Part shown: one piece after another, positions 8,804 to 17,259 of the stretch | Numbering within the stretch: position 1 is the first letter of the stretch | Layout: every line of letters begins with the position of its first letter | Origin: JBJTUH01 sp044346175 | GTDB lineage: Bacteria; Cyanobacteriota; Vampirovibrionia; Vampirovibrionales; JAJTHC01 | Reading direction: 5' to 3' | Assembly (NCBI GenBank): GCA_044346175.1 | Contig: JBIIZQ010000018.1 | Coordinates: 1-40,585 of the forward strand | DNA length: 40,585 bases | Position numbers and translations under genes: made by a program | Notes under the pieces: generated by a model | The model's input: only the letters and a program-made list of their open reading frames with translations | Told to the model about the DNA's origin: nothing | The model's database searches: none

Positions 8804-8840
8804 TTTTTACCCTCCTTCTTTCTTAGTGGGAGGGTAAAAA
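8804..8840. repeat. Inverted repeat just downstream of leuS
   Basis: 12-bp arms (8804-8815 and 8829-8840) around a 13-base loop, 7 bases after the leuS stop. The T-run precedes and the A-run follows the G+C part on both strands, the reverse of the normal terminator layout, unless the T/A bases pair as part of the stem. It probably contributes to 3'-end formation with the stronger hairpin beside it. Confidence 0.5.
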
Positions 8841-8854
8841 CGCACCACTCGCAG

Positions 8855-8906
8855 AAGAACAACGATAGGCATATACTTAGTCTTAAAAGTGCCTATCGTT
8901 GTTCTT
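8855..8906. terminator. 17-bp perfect hairpin between converging leuS and cassette gene
   Basis: Arms 8855-8871 and 8890-8906 pair perfectly over 17 bp with an 18-base loop. It ends 3 bases before the stop codon of the minus-strand gene ending at 8910 and about 60 bases after leuS. It is probably a bidirectional transcription or mRNA 3'-end barrier, although neither side has a clean U-tract. Confidence 0.5.
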
Positions 8907-8909
8907 ATC

Positions 8910-9947
8910 TTAGTCTCTGGGTACATAAGCTCGATATAAGCTATCAAAAGCCCCTATATTTTTTGATTCAGGGTCATTAGGATGATAAAACCCAGCAATA
9001 TCAGGAAGTATAAGTTTGGTATGTAATTTATAAACGTTCTCTGTGTGTAAATCACCGGTAAGGGTTTTATGGTTAACCGTTGGGTTTTGCGTTACATGAG
9101 GTAATGTCTCTAACGTTTCAACATAGTTACGTTTTAAGTCTTTATAGATGTCAGCATGATAGAACTCTGGGAGGCTTTGAACAGGTTTCGCATCGGGGTA
9201 TATTTGCGGAATATAGGATTGTGTGTAGGCATAAGTTTTTGGTAGTAATTTATTAGGCTTACTTTCTTGCCAACTATCTAATGGAAGTACATCTACATTC
9301 TGTTTTTTTAAAGTTTCTCGAATAGAATCACTACCAGGTTTATTTGGCTGAATAGGTTCATCTAGTAACACTTGTGCAGCTCGTTTACGTGCCATGACCT
9401 TAGGAACTTGACTTGCACCAAGACGTTTAACTAACTGAGGACGCGTTTCCTGTGTCAGTTTTAAAACTTGTTCGGTTGGAAAATATTCAGACATATGACT
9501 TGGTAAAGGCTCATTTAAAGTTTCACTTTTTACAAGCTCGTAAACATCAGCCTCTTCGCCAAGTCCGATAGGTTTAGGTTGAATACCGTAGTATTGGGTC
9601 TGAGCTTTATCTTTTCTCCAAGCCTGAAGCGGTGTTAAAATATAAGAGGTGTTAGAGTCATAAGCTTTTGGGCTTTCAGTGCTATTGCGTAAAGGGGTAT
9701 GCGCTCCTTTAGGCTTGTTCTTAAAATCTGTGAAATCACCATCAATTTTGTACAAAATATGTGTTAGCCCATTTTTAGGGTTTCCAAGTGTTGGCTCTTC
9801 AAATGATTGTATGATGTATTTAGGGAATTTTGTTGAAATGGTATCTCTATTTATGACACGACGGTGTGGTGAAAGAATTTTGTTTGCTTTTTGAAGATTC
9901 TTTGTTATCAGATTTAAATTTCTCTTTGTTATAATGGGTACTTGCAT
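8910..9947 (-). CDS. Hypothetical protein, second gene of effector-like cassette
   Basis: A 345-residue protein that I do not recognise. No signal peptide or membrane segment is visible. The N-terminal 45 residues are strongly basic (KRNLNLITKNLQKANK, then HRRVINR), and the whole protein is rich in Lys, Pro, Tyr and Asn. The C-terminus reads as a globular segment (LILPDIAGFYHPND then NIGAFDSLYRAYVPRD). It follows the papain-like gene by 21 bases on the same strand, so the two are probably one transcript. The DNA is more A+T-rich than the flanking housekeeping genes, which fits transfer or relaxed codon use. Possible roles, all inferred: immunity, chaperone or second effector for its neighbour. 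The ORF is well supported by its length and isolation; function is unknown. Confidence 0.6.
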   Translation of the reverse strand: MQVPIITKRNLNLITKNLQKANKILSPHRRVINRDTISTKFPKYIIQSFEEPTLGNPKNGLTHILYKIDGDFTDFKNKPKGAHTPLRNSTESPKAYDSNTSYILTPLQAWRKDKAQTQYYGIQPKPIGLGEEADVYELVKSETLNEPLPSHMSEYFPTEQVLKLTQETRPQLVKRLGASQVPKVMARKRAAQVLLDEPIQPNKPGSDSIRETLKKQNVDVLPLDSWQESKPNKLLPKTYAYTQSYIPQIYPDAKPVQSLPEFYHADIYKDLKRNYVETLETLPHVTQNPTVNHKTLTGDLHTENVYKLHTKLILPDIAGFYHPNDPESKNIGAFDSLYRAYVPRD

Positions 9948-9968
9948 AAATTATCATAGCCTCTTGTA

Positions 9969-10703
9969 TTAAATCTTTTGTTGAGAAAAATAAAATTGGT
10001 TTGTTGCCATCGTATTATAGTTTCTTGTAGGGGTTGCACCCTTTGCCACACCAAAAAGCTGTAAACTTTTATCTAGGCCACTATGGAGTGAGTCCCAAAT
10101 ACCATTTTGAGGGTCAAAGAAAACTTCTTGCCCAGTATGCGTTGCAGGCATATCCAACTGAAAATTAGGCTTTGTATTCACCACAAGTACCCCATGTTCA
10201 TCATTTTGTGGGAAAAATCGCTGTGCTGGTTTATAAGAAATATTGATTAAAGTAGCTGGTACTTTACGTTTTTTTAGACTATTGATAGCGAGTTGACAAG
10301 ACTCACCACAATTCAAGAGACCCTTACGATAGTAAGCACTATCGGTCTCACGCAGTTTATCTAGTTCTCTTTGTTGGTGTGTGGCAATCTCAGAGATTCT
10401 TTTGTGTCTTGCGTAATTTTGCTGCTTAATCGTAGGAGGCAAGTGACGAGAAGCGATTTGGATACGGTCAAATAGTGCATTATTTCTTGCTTCAAGTCGA
10501 GTAGGGCTTCCTTTAACAGGAAACTGTCTTCGTACTTCAACAAACGTTTTTTCACAAGCCTGCTTGGCTTCCGAAAAAGACATCTTGGAAGTCACTGATG
10601 ACAGGAGCATTTTCATTCGAGGTGTTAAGGGATAGGCACTGACCACAGGAGAACCTTTATTGGCTTCAAGGGGTTTACGCCTTGCTTTTACCTTTGCATT
10701 CAC
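9969..10703 (-). CDS. Predicted papain/transglutaminase-fold protein (Cys-His-Asp), effector-like
   Basis: A 244-residue protein. Its C-terminal half has the layout NCGESCQLAINSL (C132), then a short DEHGVLVV strand (H170), then VFFDPQNGIWDS (D197). This is the Cys-His-Asp order and spacing of compact papain-like or glutamine-deamidase folds found in bacterial toxins and secreted effectors, where CGE begins the catalytic helix and DP follows the aspartate. Residues 50-125 are helical and highly charged. No secretion signal or transmembrane segment is visible. The longest frame starts with GTG at 10703; ATGs at residues 30 and 32 are alternatives. A hairpin lies immediately upstream. The fold call is pattern-based; the target and reaction (protease, deamidase or acyltransferase) cannot be told. 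Confidence 0.55.
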   Translation of the reverse strand: MNAKVKARRKPLEANKGSPVVSAYPLTPRMKMLLSSVTSKMSFSEAKQACEKTFVEVRRQFPVKGSPTRLEARNNALFDRIQIASRHLPPTIKQQNYARHKRISEIATHQQRELDKLRETDSAYYRKGLLNCGESCQLAINSLKKRKVPATLINISYKPAQRFFPQNDEHGVLVVNTKPNFQLDMPATHTGQEVFFDPQNGIWDSLHSGLDKSLQLFGVAKGATPTRNYNTMATNQFYFSQQKI

Positions 10704-10704
10704 C

Positions 10705-10775
10705 CTTGTAAAAGCAAGACAAAACAGGTATACAGGCTAATAAAACCCTGATTGGCTTCTGTTTTGCCTTACAAG
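10705..10775 (-). promoter_or_regulatory. Long imperfect hairpin at the start of the papain-like gene
   Basis: Outer arms 10705-10711/10769-10775 (7 bp), inner arms 10720-10727/10759-10766 (8 bp) and a further GCTAAT/ATTGGC pairing inside. It lies between the UDG stop (10781) and the GTG start at 10703. It may end the miaB-UDG transcript or, because it abuts the start codon, limit translation of the next gene. Confidence 0.45.
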
Positions 10776-10780
10776 TGACC

Positions 10781-11431
10781 TCACGGCGTTTGAGATAAAT
10801 AGGTTTTTACGGCCTGAAGGTCACGAAGGGTTAAGGCTCTAGGTGCATTTTCAGATAAGCTATGCTGACGCAACAAGTAAGAGGGGTGAAACACCGTCAT
10901 CACATGGGCATTCACTTTCGGAGATTGCATCCACAAGCCTCGGATTTTAGAAATAGGGATTTTTTCTTGAAATAGCCAATAAAATGCTGTGGAACCTACC
11001 AATACAATCACTTCAGGCTGAATGAGTTCAATTTGCTCAAACAAGTATCCGCCGCACGCATGGAGTTGTTCAGGTGTAGGCGTTGCATTCCCGGGAGGGC
11101 GACATTTTAAGGTATTGGCAATATAAACGTTGGGAGCTTGGGGAGCTTGGGGGGTTGTATCTCGATAGAGTCCCACTTGAGCCATCATCTCAGTGAGTAA
11201 TTTCCCTGCACGTCCTACAAAGGGTTTTCCTGTAAGGTCTTCTTGCTCACCTGGCGCTTCACCAATAAACATGACACGAGCTTGGGGGGTACCATCTGAA
11301 AAAACAGTCTGTGTCCGTGTATCGCATAAACGACATGCTTGACACGATGCCACACGGTGTCTTAAAGCTTCCAGAGCCTGATGCGTTTCATCTGAAATCC
11401 TTGGACGAAGCAATACGGACAAATTAGACAA
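10781..11431 (-). CDS. Family 4 uracil-DNA glycosylase (iron-sulfur type)
   Basis: A 216-residue enzyme that removes uracil from DNA. The N-terminal Cys pair (C30-x2-C33, followed by RLC) and a later pair (C110 in TLKCRPP, C126 in HACGGYL) fit the four [4Fe-4S] ligands of the family. GEAPGEQED (from about 58) is the active-site loop and VFHPSYLLR the second. I place the start at a TTG at 11431 because GAGGA lies 8 bases upstream; the longest frame begins at another TTG (11452) without a ribosome site. The start lies inside the end of miaB (stop at 11424), so translation is probably coupled. Confidence 0.88.
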   Translation of the reverse strand: MSNLSVLLRPRISDETHQALEALRHRVASCQACRLCDTRTQTVFSDGTPQARVMFIGEAPGEQEDLTGKPFVGRAGKLLTEMMAQVGLYRDTTPQAPQAPNVYIANTLKCRPPGNATPTPEQLHACGGYLFEQIELIQPEVIVLVGSTAFYWLFQEKIPISKIRGLWMQSPKVNAHVMTVFHPSYLLRQHSLSENAPRALTLRDLQAVKTYLSQTP

Positions 11432-12950
11432 GTTGGTGTTCCTCGCAGCCAATGTAGCCCATCACTTCAAGCAAGGGCATGGGGACTTCATAAGCACCCA
11501 GTAACGCCCAAGCAGCAGTATCGATAATAAGCACTTCTATCAATTGCCCCATGAGGTAATTGATACAACGTGCCACGGCTTCGGGCGGGAGGGGGCGATT
11601 GGTTTGTGGGTCAAGGAGGTCAAAATTCACCACTTTGTTTTGAGGGGTTCGCCCCATGAGTCGGTTAGGGTTACGACGGCTTGGCCCCTCCACAAGTAAC
11701 GTCACACGTGTATGGTGGTACACGGCGTTTTGTTTGGCAGATTCTTCCGTAATCGCAGCATTCAAACGTTGAAGACGGTCTTGCTTTTCTTCGTCTGAAA
11801 TGACACCCTCCCCACGAGTTTCCCATATGCCCGCTGGTGTTTGTTTTCTGGGGGAGTAGGCGGCGGTATTAGCGGCATGTTTTCTGGCACGTGACACCGA
11901 AAAAATACTGTCTTGAAACTGTGCTTCTGTTTCACCAGGGAAACCCACAATATAATCACCTGTGACGGCAACGTTAGGAATGCGGTCATAGATTTTATCA
12001 ACCAGTGTATAATACGCCTCAGCGGTGTAGCCTCGCTTCATGCGTGCCAGTATCTCGGTGTTACCCGCTTGCATGGGAATATGAATGTAGGGCATTACAT
12101 TAGGCAAAGTCGCAATGGCTTCAATGATACGGTCAGACAGGTCAAGCGGATGACTTGTCATGAAACGAATACGTGCCACACCAGGAATGGCACTAACAGC
12201 CTGAAAGAGGTCAGCAAGGTCATAGTGGCGGTCTTTGAAATCCTTACCGTAAGCATCCACAGTTTGTCCTAACAGTGTAAATTCTTTGTAGCCTTCGCTC
12301 GCAAGGGTTTGAATCTCCTCAAGAATAGACTCTGGTGAACGGCTGATTTGTCGCCCACGGGTATAAGGCACCACACAGTAAGTACAAAAGTAGTCACACC
12401 CTTCAATAATCGTCACCCATGCAGAGGCATTACTTTTACGTACGGCTGTGATGTCTGAAAAATAGTCGTAGGTACTCCCCTCACGCTGACGGTCTACCGC
12501 CAATACATGGGTTTCACCAGCATCAAACAGTCGGCGCACGAGTCGAGGAAGTTCATGAATGTTTTGGGTTCCAAAAACAAGGTCTACATATTTGGCACGT
12601 TCAAAAACATCTTCTTTCGTTTGCTGTGCCACGCAACCTGCCATGGCAATTTTGACATGGGGATTTTTTTGTTTCAGTTGAGCCCAGCGTCCCAAGTAAC
12701 TATAGGCTTTACTTTCAGCGTTATCTCGAATCTGGCATGTGTTAAGAATCATTAAATCAGCGTTTAATTTATCTTCTGTTGGGATAAAGCCCTCTCGTGC
12801 AAGAAGCCCAAGCATCAGCTCGCTATCTGAAAAGTTCATCTGGCACCCGAGGGTCTCTACGTAAACCTTACGAGGCTGTACCGTTTGGACATGGGTATGA
12901 ATGTCTGTGGTATGCATATCTGTAGAATGAACATCTGCTGATAAGTTCAT
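11424..12950 (-). CDS. miaB: tRNA-2-methylthio-N6-dimethylallyladenosine synthase
   Basis: A 508-residue radical-SAM methylthiotransferase that adds the 2-methylthio group to i6A37 of tRNAs reading UNN codons. The N-terminal UPF0004 domain contains the three auxiliary-cluster cysteines (ETLGCQMN, LNTCQIR, MAGCVAQQ). The SAM cluster motif is CDYFCTYC, and a TRAM domain follows (VTLLVEGPSRRNPNRLMGRT). The N-terminus has a short Asp/His/Thr repeat (about residues 6-20: DVHSTDMHTTDIHTH) not seen in typical MiaB; a start at M12 is possible. The last ~50 residues also extend beyond the usual TRAM end. MiaB is more likely than RimO or MtaB because of the overall motif set. Confidence 0.92.
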   Translation of the reverse strand: MNLSADVHSTDMHTTDIHTHVQTVQPRKVYVETLGCQMNFSDSELMLGLLAREGFIPTEDKLNADLMILNTCQIRDNAESKAYSYLGRWAQLKQKNPHVKIAMAGCVAQQTKEDVFERAKYVDLVFGTQNIHELPRLVRRLFDAGETHVLAVDRQREGSTYDYFSDITAVRKSNASAWVTIIEGCDYFCTYCVVPYTRGRQISRSPESILEEIQTLASEGYKEFTLLGQTVDAYGKDFKDRHYDLADLFQAVSAIPGVARIRFMTSHPLDLSDRIIEAIATLPNVMPYIHIPMQAGNTEILARMKRGYTAEAYYTLVDKIYDRIPNVAVTGDYIVGFPGETEAQFQDSIFSVSRARKHAANTAAYSPRKQTPAGIWETRGEGVISDEEKQDRLQRLNAAITEESAKQNAVYHHTRVTLLVEGPSRRNPNRLMGRTPQNKVVNFDLLDPQTNRPLPPEAVARCINYLMGQLIEVLIIDTAAWALLGAYEVPMPLLEVMGYIGCEEHQLV

Positions 12951-13083
12951 AGAGGGGGTATCCTTTTATAGTGCAAGCGTCTGAAGGGGCTTCGTGGGCA
13001 TGATAAATAATATCAAGATAATGATATCAAAGCGTCGACATCTATAGAGCATAGAGAGTGACATGAGCCTTTGAGCGAGTCAG

Positions 13084-13113
13084 GTATCATTGTTGTTGTC
13101 TCGTTTATGATAC
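13084..13113. promoter_or_regulatory. Inverted repeat in the miaB / phosphohexomutase divergent promoter region
   Basis: GTATCAT (13084-13090) and ATGATAC (13107-13113) form a 7-bp inverted repeat with a 16-base spacer. TATGAT at 13106-13111 resembles a -10 hexamer for the rightward gene. This is a candidate operator/promoter in the ~265-bp divergent region. Confidence 0.3.
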
Positions 13114-13216
13114 ACTAAACACAATCAACACGTCTTTGTTCTCAAAGCCTACGTGCTTAGCAAGCCTTCTGTCCCTCTCCTTCCTGCGTACCCTCCCCCT
13201 TATTGAGGTTATTTCC

Positions 13217-14878
13217 ATGTTGAGCCAAACCCTTACTCCCGCCGTACAACAGCCTATTACCGTGTATCCTTTTGGTACCTCGGGGTATCGTAGCGACCTC
13301 ACTGAGGGCTTCAATGATGCGGTGGTATACCAACTCACCCGTGCGGTATGTGATGGCTTAGTGCAGGATGCACAGGCACAAGCAGCACGTGGTGAAACCC
13401 CTCGTACGGTTCTTGTGGTAGGGGGCGATACTCGGGAAAAAACCCGTGCCTTTTTACCTAAAGTTGCCTTATGGGCTCAGCAGTCAGGCTTTGATGTTGT
13501 GGTCATTACGCATCCCGTTCCAACGCCTCTTGTTGCCTATGCAGCAGCGTATCTTGAAGAAGTATGTCCTGTCTTTAAAAATGACCAATCGGCGGGGGCT
13601 ATTTTACTCACAGCGAGTCATAATCCTTGGCAATATGGTGGGTTTAACGTATTAACGCACGAGGGTGCTGTAGCCCCAAGTGCCATTTCAAAGCGTATTG
13701 AAGCCCTCCAAGCACAGCCTGAAAACCTAGTGTTGCAACGGGAAGCATTGCAACTTTCTCATGTTGCCATGATGCACGAAATTGACCCCACCCAAGCCTA
13801 TTTACACCATGTTAAAACCCGTCTTGGTTTGGACTTTTCAAAGGTCTTTCAACCACTGCAAGCACAAGAAAAAGGGCAAAAACAACTGCATGTTATATAC
13901 GATGGCTTGCGTGGTGCCGGGCAGGTCAGCTTCCCTAATATTTTAAATCATTTTGGGGTGCCTGTACTCACGTTGGATACTCACACGGAAGGCACAATGC
14001 CAAACCCCACCCCCGAACGTTTAGCCCCTGTGGCAAAAGTACTTCAGGAAAAAGCCACCTTGATGGATGCCTTTGTTGTAGGCTTAGCCAACGATGGGGA
14101 TGCCGACCGATTTGGTGTCATGGATGAGTCAGGACAAGTCTTAGACAATAACGATGTGCTACTCCTTGTACTGGAAGCTTTACGAGCCATGTTACCTCAA
14201 GTAGATACCCAAGGGGCAACCTTGTGTGTGTCTCAGGCAACCTCTGGTACGTTATTCCAACGTGCCGAGCAACTAGGCTATACGGCACAAGCCACACCTG
14301 TGGGCTTTAAATATGTGGCACAAGCGATTCAGTCTTCTGAAAAACCTGTCCTTCTAGCTGGTGAAAGTTCTGGAGGTCTCACAGTACTGAGACACGTCCC
14401 CGAAAAAGATGGTATCCTTGCCAATTTGCTTATTTTGGCATTGGTTGCGATGGCACAAAAGCCTCTGTCTGTGATTTTATCTGAGCTTAAAACAAGCTTG
14501 CGTACCACCCGCTTTATTGAGCATGTGTACCATATTCAAGGAGGTAAGGGGTATGTACAGCAGTGGGCAGAGTGCTTAGAACCCACTCTACAAGCTGAGA
14601 AACTGGCAAGCTGTTTCCAAAAACCTTTGGACGTTACTCGTACACAAAGTCACCGTCAGTACTTGCAGGAAACCTTTGACACTCCCGATGGTGCCAAGCT
14701 ATTTTTCCAAGACGGAAGCTGGTTGCTTTGCCGTGCAAGTGGTACTGAGCCTGTCTTGCGTATTTATGCCGAAGGCGTTGGTACCAATGCTCAAGAAGCT
14801 GAAGCCAATGCACTGGCAATGCTCCATGCGGCTGCACACTTTCTAGGATTAGATGTCACCACTGCGAAAGACCACTAA
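13217..14878 (+). CDS. Phosphoglucomutase / phosphomannomutase family protein
   Basis: A 553-residue alpha-D-phosphohexomutase interconverting 1- and 6-phosphates of hexoses. The phosphoserine loop is TASHNP with S134. The metal loop is NDGDADR, the sugar-binding loop GESSGG, and the phosphate-binding loop RASGTEPVLRIY. Its length and domain order are those of the PGM/PMM group rather than GlmM (about 450 residues). I chose ATG 13217 because GAGG precedes it by 8 bases; the longer frame from 13136 adds a low-quality leader. It could supply glucose-1-P or mannose-1-P to nucleotidyltransferases such as the one at 28854-30890. Substrate specificity cannot be fixed from sequence alone. Confidence 0.9.
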   Translation: MLSQTLTPAVQQPITVYPFGTSGYRSDLTEGFNDAVVYQLTRAVCDGLVQDAQAQAARGETPRTVLVVGGDTREKTRAFLPKVALWAQQSGFDVVVITHPVPTPLVAYAAAYLEEVCPVFKNDQSAGAILLTASHNPWQYGGFNVLTHEGAVAPSAISKRIEALQAQPENLVLQREALQLSHVAMMHEIDPTQAYLHHVKTRLGLDFSKVFQPLQAQEKGQKQLHVIYDGLRGAGQVSFPNILNHFGVPVLTLDTHTEGTMPNPTPERLAPVAKVLQEKATLMDAFVVGLANDGDADRFGVMDESGQVLDNNDVLLLVLEALRAMLPQVDTQGATLCVSQATSGTLFQRAEQLGYTAQATPVGFKYVAQAIQSSEKPVLLAGESSGGLTVLRHVPEKDGILANLLILALVAMAQKPLSVILSELKTSLRTTRFIEHVYHIQGGKGYVQQWAECLEPTLQAEKLASCFQKPLDVTRTQSHRQYLQETFDTPDGAKLFFQDGSWLLCRASGTEPVLRIYAEGVGTNAQEAEANALAMLHAAAHFLGLDVTTAKDH

Positions 14879-14887
14879 GACACTCTC

Positions 14888-16387
14888 ATGATGCGTCACT
14901 ATGTAGATTTAACGCCTCAGGACATTGCTTTCTATGAAAGTACATGTAGAGAATGTCTTGCAAGGTGTCGTTCTGTAGGTCAAGAAGTCAATCATGTTGA
15001 GTTCAAAACCAATTTAAACGACCCAGAAAAAATTGGTGAGACAGTCTCAGCACTTTCAAATGCTGTTGCCCTTACCAAGCATACTAAAGCTTATATGATT
15101 TGGGGTATCAATGATGATATTGAGGTTGTGGGGACTGAATTTAACCCCCATAAAATAAAGAAAGGGAATGAGCCTTTTGAAAGTTGGCTTGCCCGTTCGT
15201 TCCAACCACCTTTAACGCACTCTTTTGTAGAGCTATTTTATGAAGAGAAGCGTCTCGTTTTGCTTGAAATTGCCCCCGCACAATATAGCCCTACAAGCTT
15301 TATGGGGCAAGAGTATATTAAGATTGGCACAACGAATCAGAACCTTAAAAAATACCCTAACTTACTCAGTGAGTTGTGGAGCAGTCTAAGTACTATACGT
15401 TTTGAGTATATGGTTGCGAAGCCTTGTGTTGACATAACGATGCTAGACGATTACCTCGACATCCCTTTATATTTTAAATTAACAGGAACGCCATCACCAC
15501 AATCACTACAGAATCGTATAGAGTACTTGGATAAGGTAAAACTTATTGACCGAATTAGTGATGACACGTATCATATTTTGAATCTTGGGGCCATACTATT
15601 TGCAAAAGACTTGCGAGACTTTGAAAATTTAGCATATCGTTATCTTCGTATGATTCGATACAATACAAAAGAACGTTTTGAAGCCATCAAAGATTTTGAC
15701 ATTTATTCGGGATATGCCTCTGCGATTGATGAAACACTCCATTATCTGGATCCTCTTTTAACGACACGAGAAGTATTTCAACAAAATATTTTTAGAAAAA
15801 CTTATGAGGACTTTCCAAAAAAAGCTTTACGTGAATTGCTAGTTAATGCACTTTTACATCAAGATTTTAAGCTGTCTGGCTTAAATCCGAGAGTCGAAGT
15901 TTTCCCTGATAGGATTGAAATTACCAATCTTGGTAGCCCGTTATCTGGAGATATTGACAGGCTTTTAGACTGGGCTCCTCAGTCTCGTAATGAAGCACTT
16001 ATGACATTAGGTAAACAGATAGGCTTATGCGAACAGCGTGGTATGGGTATTGACCTTGTTATCAAGCTCATTGAAGACTCGCAATTGCCACCGCCTTCTT
16101 TTATTGCTGAAGCCACGAGCTTTAAAGTAATACTTTATCGCTATAAAGAATTTAAAGCGTTGACCACCTCTGAAAAAATACAAGCTTGCTATTATCATGC
16201 TATTTTACAACGTGCAAACAATACTGTGATGACCAATGCTTCTTTGAGACAAAGATTTGGATTATCCCCTACTCAAGCTGCGAGTGCTTCCAAAGTTATT
16301 AAGGATACACTTAAAGCAGGGAAGATTAAAATGCAAGATGAAACTGTAGGACATAAAGCCAAAGCTTATTTACCGTACTTTGCATAG
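14888..16387 (+). CDS. AlbA_2 / HATPase_c_4 domain transcriptional regulator-like protein
   Basis: A 499-residue protein. Residues about 35-150 form an AlbA_2 (Schlafen-type, PF04326) domain with the hallmark VEFK (37-40) and the strand MIWGINDD. Residues about 305-400 match the HATPase_c_4 module with RELLVNALLHQDF and the RGMGI loop. The last ~70 residues look like a winged helix (TNASLRQRFGLSPTQAASASKVIK). Such proteins are annotated as putative DNA-binding ATPase regulators and often lie on mobile or defence islands. The gene is more A+T-rich than its neighbours, starts with ATGATG 9 bases after the mutase stop, and interrupts an otherwise housekeeping series, so it may be acquired. Its exact role is unknown. 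Confidence 0.8.
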   Translation: MMRHYVDLTPQDIAFYESTCRECLARCRSVGQEVNHVEFKTNLNDPEKIGETVSALSNAVALTKHTKAYMIWGINDDIEVVGTEFNPHKIKKGNEPFESWLARSFQPPLTHSFVELFYEEKRLVLLEIAPAQYSPTSFMGQEYIKIGTTNQNLKKYPNLLSELWSSLSTIRFEYMVAKPCVDITMLDDYLDIPLYFKLTGTPSPQSLQNRIEYLDKVKLIDRISDDTYHILNLGAILFAKDLRDFENLAYRYLRMIRYNTKERFEAIKDFDIYSGYASAIDETLHYLDPLLTTREVFQQNIFRKTYEDFPKKALRELLVNALLHQDFKLSGLNPRVEVFPDRIEITNLGSPLSGDIDRLLDWAPQSRNEALMTLGKQIGLCEQRGMGIDLVIKLIEDSQLPPPSFIAEATSFKVILYRYKEFKALTTSEKIQACYYHAILQRANNTVMTNASLRQRFGLSPTQAASASKVIKDTLKAGKIKMQDETVGHKAKAYLPYFA

Positions 16388-16425
16388 TATATTTAATATT
16401 GATATTGAGAAGCTTTCACTGAAAG

Positions 16426-17259
16426 ATGCCACACGACCCCATATACGCCCTCCTTCATTTAGATGCCACAACCACGGCACATCCGCAAGCTTCTTGGTGG
16501 ATGCTTTCGCCCATTACCCTAGAAGCCATTTTACGCATCACTTGGGCAGGACTCATGGGTGCGATTGTTGGTTTGGAGCGTCAGCTCAAGCAACAGTCTG
16601 CGGGGTTACGTACCCACATGCTTGTGGCAATGGGGGCTGCTGTATTTATGATTCTTTCTCTCTATCCTCTTACACCGCTTGGTGACAGCTCGGGGGAGGT
16701 CTTTAAGCAAGACCCCGCACGTATTGCGGCCCAAATTGTTACAGGGATTGGTTTTATTGGTGGGGGTGCGGTGCTTCGTTCAGGCAGTAGTATTAAAGGC
16801 GTTACCACAGCTGCAAGCTTATGGCTCATGGGAGCGGTGGGTATGGTTGCTGGAAATGGCGGTTTTTTCTTGTCATTGTGCGTTTCCTTGCTCGGACTCC
16901 TTATCCTTCGTGGTGTGGGCGACCTTGAAACACGCTACAATCTAAAAGCTAGCACCAGTGGTCTTGTACAGGAGCTTGTGATTCAGTTACCCGATATATC
17001 TGCGAATGACTTTCAAAGCTGGTTTGAAACAACTTTTTCCGACCTCATTCTTGAAAAAAGCCTTTCTTGGGTCACGCCTAAGCCTCATGAGGCTCCCCAT
17101 CACCCCGACATCCAACCTGCCATGGCACGTACTGAGCTTCGTTACTTAGTCTTACCACCTGTCCCTCGTAAACGTGCTGTAAGCTACTGGAGGGAACACT
17201 TTAGAGCGTATCCTGAAATTGATCAGCTTTCCATCCGTTGGATTGAGGCAGATACGTAA
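16426..17259 (+). CDS. MgtC/SapB-family membrane protein
   Basis: A 277-residue protein with four or five membrane helices in its first ~150 residues, including the family signatures GLMGAIVGLERQ, AGLRTHMLVAMGAA and GIGFIGGGAVLR, followed by GVTTAASLW. The C-terminal ~110 residues are soluble. MgtC relatives modulate Mg2+ homeostasis or the F-type ATPase and help survival in hosts or macrophages in some pathogens; YhiD-type homologues are widespread in free-living bacteria, so no pathogenic role should be inferred. Alternative start M26 would remove a non-conserved leader. It follows the AlbA_2 gene by 38 bases on the same strand. Confidence 0.88.
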   Translation: MPHDPIYALLHLDATTTAHPQASWWMLSPITLEAILRITWAGLMGAIVGLERQLKQQSAGLRTHMLVAMGAAVFMILSLYPLTPLGDSSGEVFKQDPARIAAQIVTGIGFIGGGAVLRSGSSIKGVTTAASLWLMGAVGMVAGNGGFFLSLCVSLLGLLILRGVGDLETRYNLKASTSGLVQELVIQLPDISANDFQSWFETTFSDLILEKSLSWVTPKPHEAPHHPDIQPAMARTELRYLVLPPVPRKRAVSYWREHFRAYPEIDQLSIRWIEADT

